Source of the DNA: Planotetraspora sp. A-T 1434
Lineage (GTDB): Bacteria > Actinomycetota > Actinomycetes > Streptosporangiales > Streptosporangiaceae
DNA length: 64,000 nucleotides
NCBI RefSeq assembly: GCF_025420585.1
Contig: NZ_JAOEGB010000012.1
Location: 62,001-126,000, forward strand
Direction: 5' to 3'
Shown: piece by piece, positions 41,601 to 49,545 of the stretch
Layout: each line of letters starts with the position of its first letter
Numbering within the stretch: the first letter of the stretch is position 1
Program-made: the position numbers and the translations under genes
The notes under the pieces: generated by a model
Told to the model about the DNA's origin: nothing
The model's input: only the letters and a program-made list of their open reading frames with translations
Database searches by the model: none

Positions 41601-42647
41601 GCGCCAGGTGCCCGTCCAGGCGGCGTTCGGGTCGGTCTTCGCGTTGTCGTGGGTCTCCTTGTAGGTCACCAGCGTGCGGTACGGCGCGCCGTTCGCGCCG
41701 TTCTCCCACCGGGTCTTCCAGAAGACCTCGTTGCCGCTGAAGAAGGCCAGGTTGACCCCGGCGTCCCTGGCCGCCTCGAAATTGGCCCGCTCGGTGGCCG
41801 ACCAGTACTCGTCGTGGCCGACGGAGAGCAGGGTCTTGTGGTTCAGCAGCGCCGCGCCGTCACGGCCGGCGTCGAGGCTGCCGATGTAGCTCACGTCGTA
41901 GCCGTTGCGCTCCAGGAAGCGCACCATCGGGTACTCGGAGTTGAAGAAGAAGTCGCGGCCCGTCGTGCCGACCCGGGTGTGGAACGGGCGGTTGTAGCTC
42001 AGCTTGACCGCGCGGCCCGTGGCCGTGTTGGCGGTGCCGCTGTAGAAGCTGTTGCCACCCCAGTCGTTGTACGCCTGCCAGGTGGTGTCCGAGGTCTTGA
42101 AGAGAAGGTCGCTGGTGCTGGAGTCGTTCCGCACCACGAACACGATCTTGTTGCCGTCGGTCGTGCCGTCCGTGCGCACGAGGTGCGCGAAATAGACGCC
42201 GGAGATCTGGCCGGACGGGACCGCCCAACTGGCGGCCGTATTCCAGGAGCACTCGGTCAGACCGGTCGTGTCGTTTGTGGGACACGTTGCCGGGTTGGCC
42301 CGGGCGACGGAGACGTTGGGTGTCAGGTCCGTGATGAACCGGGCGCCGTTCCCCTGGTAGTAGCCGACCCGGTAGACCTTCACCGTGAAGGCCGTGGCGC
42401 TGGTCCGGATCTTGAAGTTGATCGTCGTGCCGGGTGCCACGCTGAACTGGTCGGAGTATCCCTCGATGGTCTCTCCGTCTGAGACCTCGTACTCCGAGTC
42501 CCACTCCTCCGGGGACGTGCCCGGGTTGTTGTTCTCACAAGTAATCGCGTTTCCGCCGGAATCGCAGGGTCCCGCCGCCTGCGCCGGAACGGGTATCGCG
42601 AACACAGCGGCGAATAACGCGCTGAAGACGGCGATCCGAACTTTCAT
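38667..42647 (-). CDS. Very large secreted multidomain protein with three DUF4082 domains
   Basis: A 1326-residue secreted protein. Signal peptide 1-24 (AAVFAIPVPAQA). A large N-terminal domain (about 35-485) resembles the N,N-dimethylformamidase large-subunit C-terminal family (KVYRVGYYQGNGARF, FFNSEYPMVRFLERNGYDVSY, LLSVGHDEYWSATER, FFSGNEVFWKTRWE). An Ig-like domain follows (about 520-620), then DUF4082 (about 627-780), Big_5-like Ig domain (785-890), DUF4082 (897-1050), Big_5-like domain (1055-1160) and a last DUF4082 (1164-1326). Each DUF4082 opens with CPC[ST]I and closes with VDVVF. Possibly a polymer-binding surface protein; amidase activity is not shown. Own promoter likely in the 157 bp upstream. 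Confidence 0.88.
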   Translation of the reverse strand: MKVRIAVFSALFAAVFAIPVPAQAAGPCDSGGNAITCENNNPGTSPEEWDSEYEVSDGETIEGYSDQFSVAPGTTINFKIRTSATAFTVKVYRVGYYQGNGARFITDLTPNVSVARANPATCPTNDTTGLTECSWNTAASWAVPSGQISGVYFAHLVRTDGTTDGNKIVFVVRNDSSTSDLLFKTSDTTWQAYNDWGGNSFYSGTANTATGRAVKLSYNRPFHTRVGTTGRDFFFNSEYPMVRFLERNGYDVSYIGSLDAGRDGAALLNHKTLLSVGHDEYWSATERANFEAARDAGVNLAFFSGNEVFWKTRWENGANGAPYRTLVTYKETHDNAKTDPNAAWTGTWRDPRFSPPADGGRPENSLTGTLWTVNCCTYAMTVPSADGKMRLWRNSNLASRATLGLSTTLPDGTLGYEWDEDVDNGSRPAGLFHMSSTTVSVPAKVQDWGSNVAADTATHSLTMYRAPSGALVFGAGTVQWSWGLDDNHDGDTPAVDASMQQATVNLFADMGVQPKSLMSGLNSATASSDHTAPTSTIVSPVANTSLNSGTTVTISGTALDSGGGKVGGVEVSTDGGATWHPATGRETWTYSWTATGSGTVNIKTRAVDDSSNLETPGAGRNVTVNCPCTIFPNSFTPVKAAENDSSAVELGVKFRAAQNGWVTGVRFYKGTGNTGTHTGSLWKADGTLLATGTFSGETSTGWQTLTFPNAVTVSANTTYIASYYAPAGHYASTPGGFWGQAYKRAPLTALKAGDDGGNGVYRVGAGFPDSTYNGGNYGVDVVFATQDTFPPGVNSSTPFAGSSSVPVSVAPTITFNEPIQSGTANVTVKDAANNTVAGNVSLDGAATKITFTPANPLAADVKYTVSVSGAKDVPGNTMSGTYSYTFTTAKATLPPGQCPCSIWNDLTVPGTVSANDPNELELGVKFRASVDGYITGIRFYKGASNTGPHIGTLWSAGGTALASATFSNESTLGWQQVTFSSPVAVTAGTTYVASYHTTTGYYSVDNSGLSSAVTYGPLTALADGADGGNGLYAYGARRFPTGTWGASNYWVDVVFSVPPDTTAPTVQGKLPSDAATGVSTSAVVKATFSEPVQTGTPVITVEGPGNTTVSGTASLDSTRKVLTFTPGAALTAGTLYTVTVSGAKDDAGNTMSSTPWSFTTTGSCPCSIWESDTVPGVAAENDGSGIELGVKFSSDTAGQITGIRFYKGPGNTGTHIGNLWAADGTPLASGTFSGETSGGWQTLTFTSPVSISANTTYVASYYAPNGHYSADSAYFNTGPATNGHLTALANGGGAAGNGVYAYGSSSQFPNNTYNGANYWVDVVFQP

Positions 42648-42804
42648 TTCTGTGCCTTACGGGGAGCGGTGCCACTGGCGCACCAAGCGCCAATCGTTCA
42701 CCAGGAGAAACCCAAATAAACGACGTCACCTGCCAGCCGATGGTTTACCGCCGTCGGCCGCAAACTGGAGCGATCCAGCAATCTCACTCACTCTCAGCTC
42801 ACTC

Positions 42805-43812
42805 TCAGCTCACCGCCACGGGAGACCGGGCGTCACGCGCCAGAAGACGGGGCGTTCCGGAGCCGTCCGCGGGCACCGTCCACACGTCCGTGGTGTTCTC
42901 TCCGCGGATCCGGGCGTACATCACATCGGCGTCGTCCAGCCACGCCGCCTGGTCGTCGACGCTCGCGGGCTCGGCCAACTCGACGTCACGGCCGCTCGCG
43001 AGGTCGAGCACGTGGAGCCGCCAGGGACCGCCGACGGCGTTCTGGACCTTCTTCTTGTAGACGAGACGGGTGCCGTCCGGGGAGAGGGACGGGCACTCGA
43101 CGTTCTCCCGGAGCGTCTCCATGCGGCGCTTGGCGTAGTCGCCCCGCACGAGATAGGTGCCGCCCCCGGTCGAGACCGTGGCGTAGAAGCGGTTGTCGTC
43201 CTTCGCGAACGTGACGCCCCAGTAGTTGACGTCCGACGCGCGGTGGACGCGGCCCTTCAAGTAGAGCGTGAAGTCCTCCAGGGTGTTCACCACGGCGCCG
43301 GTCCTGGTGTCGAGGATGCCGGTGCGCGTGGAGAACCCCCCGCCGACGTAGGAGTCCCCGTTGACGAACACGGTCCACGAGACCATGCGGCCGCTGGCCG
43401 ACACCCGGGCCCGGCTGGGCGCGCCCGGAAGCTCGATCCGCCGCGTCTCGCGCAGCCGGTCGTCGACCGTGACCGCGTAGAACCTCGCCACCGCCGCGCG
43501 GACCGCGGTGAGGCACACGCCCGTTCCGGACGCCGCGTAGAAGCGCACGCACTCCAGCCCCGACACGCTGCGCGGGCCGTCCGGCGAGGACCTGCCGGCC
43601 GAGGCCACCCGGCCGCCCCCCGCACCCGCCGTCACGACGAGCAGCGTGCCCGGCTGCTTCAGATCGATCTGGGCGGAGGGCGCGGCGGCCCTCTCGGCCG
43701 TCCGCGATCCCTGGCGCACCTCGTCGGCGGCCCGGGCCGCGTAGACCGCCGCCACGACCGCCAGCAGGGCGGCCACGACCGCCAGGACCACCAGCCGGGT
43801 CCGCGTGCTCAT
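42805..43812 (-). CDS. TolB-like beta-propeller protein, membrane anchored
   Basis: A 335-residue protein with one N-terminal membrane helix (about 7-28) and an extracytoplasmic domain of WD40/PD40-like blades, including CPSLSPDGTRLVYKKKV and the preceding NRFYATVSTGG. TolB-type propellers bind proteins or act as scaffolds. No Cys at a lipobox. Start ATG 43812. It follows the WbpD-like acetyltransferase by 20 bp, so the two probably share a transcript. Confidence 0.75.
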   Translation of the reverse strand: MSTRTRLVVLAVVAALLAVVAAVYAARAADEVRQGSRTAERAAAPSAQIDLKQPGTLLVVTAGAGGGRVASAGRSSPDGPRSVSGLECVRFYAASGTGVCLTAVRAAVARFYAVTVDDRLRETRRIELPGAPSRARVSASGRMVSWTVFVNGDSYVGGGFSTRTGILDTRTGAVVNTLEDFTLYLKGRVHRASDVNYWGVTFAKDDNRFYATVSTGGGTYLVRGDYAKRRMETLRENVECPSLSPDGTRLVYKKKVQNAVGGPWRLHVLDLASGRDVELAEPASVDDQAAWLDDADVMYARIRGENTTDVWTVPADGSGTPRLLARDARSPVAVS

Positions 43813-43832
43813 CTCGCTTACTCCGTCCGATA

Positions 43833-44432
43833 TCAGGCGGGGACGAGCAGGTGCCCGTCCTCCATGTACTTCTCGCCCGTCTCGGGACAGGTCCACAGGC
43901 CGTCGCCCGACTCGGCGAGCGGCCGCCCGGCCCGGCCGACCCACCCGATCCGCCGCGCGGGATTGCCCGCGACCAGGGCGAAGTCCGGCACGTCCCGGGT
44001 GACGACCGCACCGGCCCCGACCAGCGCGTAGCGGCCGATCGTCTTCCCGGCCACGATCACCGCGCGGGCTCCGATCGCCGCCCCCTCACGGACCACGACT
44101 CCGAGGGCCTCCCAGTCGCCGTCGCGCTTCAGCCGCCCGTCGACGTCGGCGGAGCGCGGGTAGGTGTCGTTGGTCAGCACGGCCGCCGGGCCGACGAAGA
44201 CGCCGTCCTCCAGCACCGCCGGCTCGTAGACCAGCGCGTAGTTCTGCAGCTTCACGTTGTCGCCCAGCACGACGCCGGGGCCGACGTAGGCGCCCCGTCC
44301 CAGGATGCAGCCCGTCCCGAGCTTCGCCTTCTCCCGGACCTGTGCCAGGTGCCAGACGGTCGTCCCCCGGCCGATCTCCGCGCTCGGATCGACATCCGCG
44401 GAGGGGGCGATTCTGCGTTCTTCGGTAGTCAT
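43833..44432 (-). CDS. WbpD/WlbB-like nucleotide-sugar N-acetyltransferase
   Basis: A 199-residue left-handed beta-helix acetyltransferase. It follows the WbpD/WlbB pattern closely: IGRGTTVWHLAQVREKA, GRGAYVGPGVVLGDNVKLQN, YEPAVLEDGVFVGPAAVLTND, GAVVTRDVPDFALVAGNPAR and a Cys-containing C-terminal segment (LWTCPETGEKY). These enzymes acetylate the 3-amino group of a UDP-2-acetamido-3-amino-uronate. With the Gfo/Idh oxidoreductase and a DegT aminotransferase this gives three steps of a diacetamido-uronate route. Divergent from the GT2 gene, 27 bp between starts. Confidence 0.88.
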   Translation of the reverse strand: MTTEERRIAPSADVDPSAEIGRGTTVWHLAQVREKAKLGTGCILGRGAYVGPGVVLGDNVKLQNYALVYEPAVLEDGVFVGPAAVLTNDTYPRSADVDGRLKRDGDWEALGVVVREGAAIGARAVIVAGKTIGRYALVGAGAVVTRDVPDFALVAGNPARRIGWVGRAGRPLAESGDGLWTCPETGEKYMEDGHLLVPA

Positions 44433-44459
44433 GCCACTCTCCCGTGAATAATCCGTTCC

Positions 44460-45317
44460 ATGCCGACTTCTGCGATGCCGACTGCTGCGATGAGCGTTAT
44501 CATCCCCGCCCACAACGAGGCGACGGTGATCGGGCGGCTCCTGTCGGGCCTGCTCACGGACGCCGAGCCGGGCGAGATCGACGTCGTGGTGGTCGCCAAC
44601 GGCTGCTCGGACGGCACCGCCGACGTCGCGCGGAGCTTCCCGGGAGTCCGCGTGCTGGAGACGCCCGTGCCGTCCAAGCGCGAGGCGCTCCGCATGGGCG
44701 CGGCCGCGGCGGCCGCCTTCCCGGTGCTCTACGTGGACGCGGACGTGGAGCTCGGCACCGCCGACGCGAGGGCGCTGTGCGCGACGCTCGCGCGGGACGG
44801 GATCCTCGCCACGGCGCCGGAGCGCAGGCTTCCGCTGGCCGACCGGCCCTGGCTCGTCCGGTCCTACTACGCCGTGTGGACCCGCCTGCCGGAGGTGCGG
44901 GCGGGCCTGTTCGGCCGGGGCGTCATCGCCGTGAGCGAGAAGGGACAGGCGCGGCTCGACGCCCTGCCTCCCGTGATGGCAGACGACCTGGCGGCCTCCC
45001 TCGCGTTCGAGCCGGGCGAGCGGGCCGTCACCGAGACGGCCTCGGTCGTGGTCCACCCGCCGCGCACGATGGGCGACCTGATGCGCCGTCGCGTCCGAGC
45101 GGTGACCAGCGTGGCGGAGCTCGGCGAGAAGACCGGCCAGCCAGGGGGACAGGCCCGGACGAGCGTGCGCGACCTCCTCGGCATGGCCCGCGCGCCGCGT
45201 CTGATCCCCCACCTCGCCGTCTTCCTCGCGGTGACCGTGCTCGCCCGGGCCCGCGCCCGCAAGGCCGTACGGCGAGGTGACTTCTCCACCTGGCTTCGCG
45301 ACGAGAGCAGCCGTTAG
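44460..45317 (+). CDS. GT2-family glycosyltransferase
   Basis: A 285-residue GT-A glycosyltransferase. MSVIIPAHNEATVIGRLL, VVVANGCSDGTADVAR and the metal-binding DADVE (VLYVDADVELG) define the family; ADDLAASL could be the later acidic motif. Membrane attachment may come from the hydrophobic C-terminal stretch LIPHLAVFLAVTVL. The start is uncertain because three ATGs lie within a short repeat (44460, 44475, 44490); only the last begins the domain directly. Convergent with the GT26-GT2 fusion gene. Confidence 0.85.
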   Translation: MPTSAMPTAAMSVIIPAHNEATVIGRLLSGLLTDAEPGEIDVVVVANGCSDGTADVARSFPGVRVLETPVPSKREALRMGAAAAAAFPVLYVDADVELGTADARALCATLARDGILATAPERRLPLADRPWLVRSYYAVWTRLPEVRAGLFGRGVIAVSEKGQARLDALPPVMADDLAASLAFEPGERAVTETASVVVHPPRTMGDLMRRRVRAVTSVAELGEKTGQPGGQARTSVRDLLGMARAPRLIPHLAVFLAVTVLARARARKAVRRGDFSTWLRDESSR

Positions 45318-45322
45318 CGACG

Positions 45323-47080
45323 TCACGAAGAAGACCGGGGCGGCCACCCTCGGCTCCACCTGGACCGGGCGCCCCACAGCGCGCGCCAGTCGTCGCGCTG
45401 GGAGGTGGGACGGCCCTGCCGCTCGGCGTCGGGAGGGCTCATCCACCGGCTCGCGACGGCTCGCAGCAGCACCCCGGCCTTCAGCAGCAGGACTCCCGCC
45501 CAGCGCGTCCCCGGCGGGAAGTGCCGCCTGATCAGGGTCACCTTGCCCGTGTGGAGCATGACCTGCTTGCGCAGGCTGCTCGACGACAGGCCGCCCGGAT
45601 GGACGAACGACGCCGCGGCCGTGACCATCGGCCGGTAGCCGATCCTCGCCGCCCGCAGGCACAGGTCGGCGTCCTCGCCGTACATGAAGAAGGCGCGGTC
45701 GAGCCCACCCAGTTCGTCCCAGGCGTGCCGGTCCACCAGCATCATCGCGCCCGTGACGATGGGCACGCCGAATTCCTCCGCGACGTCTCCAGTCCAGGGC
45801 CGCGGCGTCTCCGGGTCGAGGAGCCTGTGGCCGGGGAACACCGTGGTCAGGCCGAGCCCGAAGCACAGCGCCGACCAGAGCGTGGGCCTGCCCCACCACG
45901 AGCGCGGGTCGCTCTCCCCGCTCTCGGTGACGCACCGTCCGCCGATGATCCCGGCGCGCGGGTTCCTCCGCGCCGCGTCGAGCAGGGCGGCCACCGCGCC
46001 GGGGTCCAGCTCGGCGTCGGGGTTGACGAACAGCAGGTGCCTGCCCCTGGCGACCCGCGCGCCCGCGTGGCAGCCTCCGGCGAAGCCGTCGTTGTCCTCA
46101 CGCGCGACGATCCGGGCGCCGGGCGACGCCTCCCTCGCGACCTCCACCGTGTCGTCGCCCGACGCGTTGTCGACGACGACGAGCTCCCCGGTCAGGCCCG
46201 CGCCGCTCAGCTCCTCGAGCGCCCGGTCCACGGCTTTCAGGCAGCCGGTGACGTATCCGGCGCTGCGGTAGGTGACCACGATGACGGAGACGTCGAGCTC
46301 GGTCCGCGCGGGGGGCGGCACGGCGGGGCGTCCGCCCTTGAGGCGCTCCAGCGCGGTCATCCGTACGAACGCGCCGTTGGTCGCGAGGTAGCGGGGGCCG
46401 AGCCGCCTCGGCTCCTGGAGCAACCGGTAGAGCCACTCCAGCCCGGCCTTCTGCCAGGCGACGGGCGCCCGCTTGACCACTCCGGCGAGCACGTCGAAGG
46501 AGCCGCCCACGCCGTGGACGACGCAGGCCCCGGTGTGCTCGCCCCACGTCTCGACGAAGATCTCCTTCTTGGGCGACGACATGCCGAGGAAGAGCATGTC
46601 CGTCCCGGCGGCGCGGATCTCCTCGGCCACCGATCGGGCCTCGTCGTCGGAGAAGTAGCCGTCCCGGGCGCCCGCGACCACCAGAGCGGGATGCCGCCTG
46701 CGGATCTCCGCGAGCATGTCGCCGAGCACCTCGCGGGTCGCCCCGAGGAAGAACACCCGGTGGCCGCGCCGCTCGCTTTCCGCCAGGAGCGACGTGAACA
46801 GGTCGATGCCCGCGACGCGCTCCGGGAGCGGGTGGCCGAGCAGCCGCGACGCCCACACCACGGCCTGCCCGTCGGCGAGGATCATGTCGCACTGGGCGAC
46901 GGACCGCCGCAGGCCGGGGTCGGTGCGCATGTGCACCAGCTTGGCGGCGTTCACCACTCCGATCGACAGCAGGGAGCGCGCCTCGACGGCTGCGACGCAC
47001 CGCTCGACGGCTCCATCCCCGGTGAGAGGGTCGATCCGGATCCCGAAGACGACCGCGTCGGCCCGCGGGGGCGCGCTCAC
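45323..47080 (-). CDS. GT26-GT2 fusion glycosyltransferase
   Basis: A 585-residue protein joining two glycosyltransferases in one frame. Residues about 8-235 are a WecG/TagA/CpsF (GT26) domain: GVVNAAKLVHMR, ILADGQAVVWASRLLG, ERVAGIDLF, FLGATREVLGDM and GVGGSFDVLAG. This family transfers ManNAc or ManNAcA-type sugars to a lipid-linked acceptor. Residues about 263-560 are a GT2 domain: VSVIVVTYRSAGYV, VVVDNASGDDT, LLFVNPDAELDPG and FFMYGEDADLCLRA, of the rhamnosyltransferase-like kind. A fusion would pass the product of one directly to the other. The GTG start overlaps the upstream stop (GTGA). Confidence 0.9.
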   Translation of the reverse strand: MSAPPRADAVVFGIRIDPLTGDGAVERCVAAVEARSLLSIGVVNAAKLVHMRTDPGLRRSVAQCDMILADGQAVVWASRLLGHPLPERVAGIDLFTSLLAESERRGHRVFFLGATREVLGDMLAEIRRRHPALVVAGARDGYFSDDEARSVAEEIRAAGTDMLFLGMSSPKKEIFVETWGEHTGACVVHGVGGSFDVLAGVVKRAPVAWQKAGLEWLYRLLQEPRRLGPRYLATNGAFVRMTALERLKGGRPAVPPPARTELDVSVIVVTYRSAGYVTGCLKAVDRALEELSGAGLTGELVVVDNASGDDTVEVAREASPGARIVAREDNDGFAGGCHAGARVARGRHLLFVNPDAELDPGAVAALLDAARRNPRAGIIGGRCVTESGESDPRSWWGRPTLWSALCFGLGLTTVFPGHRLLDPETPRPWTGDVAEEFGVPIVTGAMMLVDRHAWDELGGLDRAFFMYGEDADLCLRAARIGYRPMVTAAASFVHPGGLSSSSLRKQVMLHTGKVTLIRRHFPPGTRWAGVLLLKAGVLLRAVASRWMSPPDAERQGRPTSQRDDWRALWGARSRWSRGWPPRSSS

Positions 47081-48222
47081 CCCGCCAGCCCCTCGAACAG
47101 CCAGGCGTAGAGGAGCCACCCCAGCTCGTACGGCCGGCACTCGTGGTCCACGGCGACGGGCGGGTACATCTTGTCGAGCACCGCGACCCGCGCGCCCCGG
47201 TTGATCGCGGTGGACATCGCCCGTACGCCTCTGACGACCTTCTTCGGATCGTCGCGGGCGGCCTTGCGCCAGGTGAGGTCCAGTTCCTCGACGATCAGCT
47301 CCTCGCCGGTCTCCGGCCGCGAGGTCATCCAGCCGAGCCCCAGCGCGATCGCGTCCATGTACGGCGTGCCGCCCGCGTCGGCCAGGTCGAGCAGCGCCAT
47401 CGGCGCCATGGAGAGCTGGTGGACGCTGTAGACCGGGTAGCCCTCGACCACCCCTCCGGTGCGGGCGTCGTAGTGCCACCACCACTGGCCCTCGGGCCCC
47501 TGGGCGGCGCAGATGCCTTCGGCGATCCGTTCGGCGGCGGCGAGCGCCTCGGAGTCGCCGCCGGCCGCCGCGTGCAGCCGGGCCAGGGCTTGCAGGGGGT
47601 AGACCTGGTCGGCGAAGCAGCCCACGTGGGCGCGGTACCACGGCGCGGAGCCGATGACGTGGCGGTAGAGCCGGTCGTCCCCGAGGCCCGTGAGCAGGCG
47701 GTCCCGGGAGCGCTCCAGGCGGCCGTCGATGCCTGGCGCGCCTCCGGCGGTCCTGACGGCGGCGAGTGCGGCAAGCGCCCAGGCGGCCTCGACCGTGTAG
47801 ACCGCCCCCGTCGTCGCGTCCTCGATCTCGGCCAGCCTGGCGAGCGCCGCCCCCAGGTCGGAGTGCCCCGTCTCGGCGGCGGCCCAGCAGATCAGCGCGG
47901 TGTCGCCGAGACCGGTGATGTCCGGCAGGCGCTTGATCAGGTTGCCGGTGAGGTCGAGAGCGGTGTCGCCCGCGAGCGCGGCGCGCTGCGTCTTCTCCGG
48001 CAGCGTCGCGACGCCGAGCGCCACGATCGCGCTGTAGCGGACGCTGCGGCCCTCCGGAACGGCCGTCCAGCGGCCGTCGGGTCCGCGGTGCCCGCGACGG
48101 GTGAACACGAACTCCCCGTCGGCGTAGCCGGGCGGAAGTCCCCGGACCGACAGGTCGACCATCCGGTCGACGAGATCAGCGGCGTCCGGGCCCACCGAGC
48201 GGAGCCTGGTCAGACGGGTCAC
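47077..48222 (-). CDS. Predicted alpha/alpha-barrel protein of unknown function
   Basis: A protein of about 381 residues made of repeated helical pairs, as in terpenoid cyclase/prenyltransferase-like or glycoside-processing alpha/alpha barrels. Notable segments: SVRYSAIVALGVATLP, GDTALICWAAAETGH, CFADQVYPLQALARLHAAAG, QWWWHYDARTGGVVEGYPVYSVHQ, which would line a substrate pocket with Trp, Tyr and His. No signal peptide. I do not know its reaction. Start GTG 48222 is preferred (GGTGGAG just upstream); GTG 48246 is possible. Its stop overlaps the fusion glycosyltransferase start, so it belongs to that operon. Confidence 0.7.
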   Translation of the reverse strand: MTRLTRLRSVGPDAADLVDRMVDLSVRGLPPGYADGEFVFTRRGHRGPDGRWTAVPEGRSVRYSAIVALGVATLPEKTQRAALAGDTALDLTGNLIKRLPDITGLGDTALICWAAAETGHSDLGAALARLAEIEDATTGAVYTVEAAWALAALAAVRTAGGAPGIDGRLERSRDRLLTGLGDDRLYRHVIGSAPWYRAHVGCFADQVYPLQALARLHAAAGGDSEALAAAERIAEGICAAQGPEGQWWWHYDARTGGVVEGYPVYSVHQLSMAPMALLDLADAGGTPYMDAIALGLGWMTSRPETGEELIVEELDLTWRKAARDDPKKVVRGVRAMSTAINRGARVAVLDKMYPPVAVDHECRPYELGWLLYAWLFEGLAG

Positions 48223-48261
48223 CGCTCCACCCCCCGGCAGACGCACGACATGCCGTGATTT

Positions 48262-49545
48262 CTACGTTCCACCGGTAACCCCATTCAGGTTCTGACGAGA
48301 CTTGCCACTGCGGAAATCGCCACTGCGTAAAAGGAAGACGGCGAGCGCGAGGGCGGCCGCGAGCGCGGCGGCCATGACGCCGACGGCGCCCTCCGGCCCG
48401 AGCGCGGACCACAGCACGCCGAAGGACCAGGAGGCGGCCATCGCCGCGAGTGCCTGCCCGGTCTGCACGACGGCGAGGCCGGTGGCCCGCTGCTCCTCGG
48501 GGAGCAGCGGCCCGGCGAGCGCGCTCACCACCCCGTCCGTCGCCGCGTAGCCGAGCCCGCGCAGCAGGAGCACGGCCACCAGGAAGGCCGGATGGTGTCC
48601 GACGATCACCAGGACATAACAGGCCAGCAGCGCGCCGTACCCGCCGATGACGACCGGTGTCCGGCCGATCCGGTCGGCGAGCCGCCCGAACGGCACGGCC
48701 GCGAGGAGGTAGGCGGCCGACATCGCGACGGGGAGCAGCGGCAGCCAGCTCGCCGCGATGTCGAGCCGCTTCAGCAGGAGCAGGTAGAGGAACGCGTCGC
48801 TGATCGTGGCGAGCGACAGCGGCACGACCGCGAGGAGCACCCGGCGGAACGGCCCCGGCCCGAGCAGCCGGGCGGCCTGCCGCAGCGAGACCGCGCGGTG
48901 CGCCACCTCCCCGGCCGGCTCGCGGACGAACAGCACGAGCACGAGCACGCCGAGCACGGCGACGCAGAAGCTGGTCACGAAGACCGCGTCGTACGTCCCG
49001 AGGGCCAGCGACAGCACTCCGAACGCGGCGAGCGGGCCGATGAGCGCCCCGGCGGTGTCGAGCGCCCGGTGGACGCCGAAGGCGCGCCCCTGCGCCTCCG
49101 GCGGCACGCTGAGCGAGATCATCGCGTCGCGCGGGGCCGTCCGGAGTCCCTTGCCCGCGCGGTCCACGCCGATGACCAGCCCGAGCAGCGGCACCGACCG
49201 CCCGGCGGCGAGGAAGCCCAGCTTGGTGACCGCCGAGAGGCCGTAGCCCGTGCCGGCCACGGCCTTGCGCCACCGGAACCGGTCCGCGACATGCCCGCCG
49301 ACCAGGCGCAGCACGGCCGTCGCGCCCGTGTAGACGCCGTCGAGCACGCCGAACTGGACGGTGCTCATCCCCAGGCCGAAGACGAGATAGAGCGGCAGGA
49401 TGGCGGTGACCATCTCGGACGAGATGTCGGTCAGCAGGCTGACCATTCCGAGGGCCAGGACGTTGCCGGCGACGACCCGGACACGCGCGGATCCCCCGGT
49501 CGTGTCGGCGGGCCGGTCCCCCGCGCGCGCGTCGGACAGGTACAT
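48262..49545 (-). CDS. Major facilitator superfamily transporter
   Basis: A 427-residue MFS transporter with twelve helices. Signature loop after helix 2: GGHVADRFRWRKAV; SLLTDISSEMVTAILPLYLVF in helix 1 is typical of the MFS group found near polysaccharide and drug-export genes. GRAFGVHRALDTAGALIGPL and RLADRIGRTPVVIGGYG are further family marks. Substrate unknown. ATG shares one base with the rmlD stop (TGATG), so it is translated after rmlD. Confidence 0.88.
   Translation of the reverse strand: MYLSDARAGDRPADTTGGSARVRVVAGNVLALGMVSLLTDISSEMVTAILPLYLVFGLGMSTVQFGVLDGVYTGATAVLRLVGGHVADRFRWRKAVAGTGYGLSAVTKLGFLAAGRSVPLLGLVIGVDRAGKGLRTAPRDAMISLSVPPEAQGRAFGVHRALDTAGALIGPLAAFGVLSLALGTYDAVFVTSFCVAVLGVLVLVLFVREPAGEVAHRAVSLRQAARLLGPGPFRRVLLAVVPLSLATISDAFLYLLLLKRLDIAASWLPLLPVAMSAAYLLAAVPFGRLADRIGRTPVVIGGYGALLACYVLVIVGHHPAFLVAVLLLRGLGYAATDGVVSALAGPLLPEEQRATGLAVVQTGQALAAMAASWSFGVLWSALGPEGAVGVMAAALAAALALAVFLLRSGDFRSGKSRQNLNGVTGGT

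Noticed and set aside
40461-42482. Open plus-strand frame of about 670 codons opposite the 1326-residue protein
   Set aside because: Composition is Arg/Gly/Val-rich without motifs, while the minus strand encodes a signal peptide and repeated domains.
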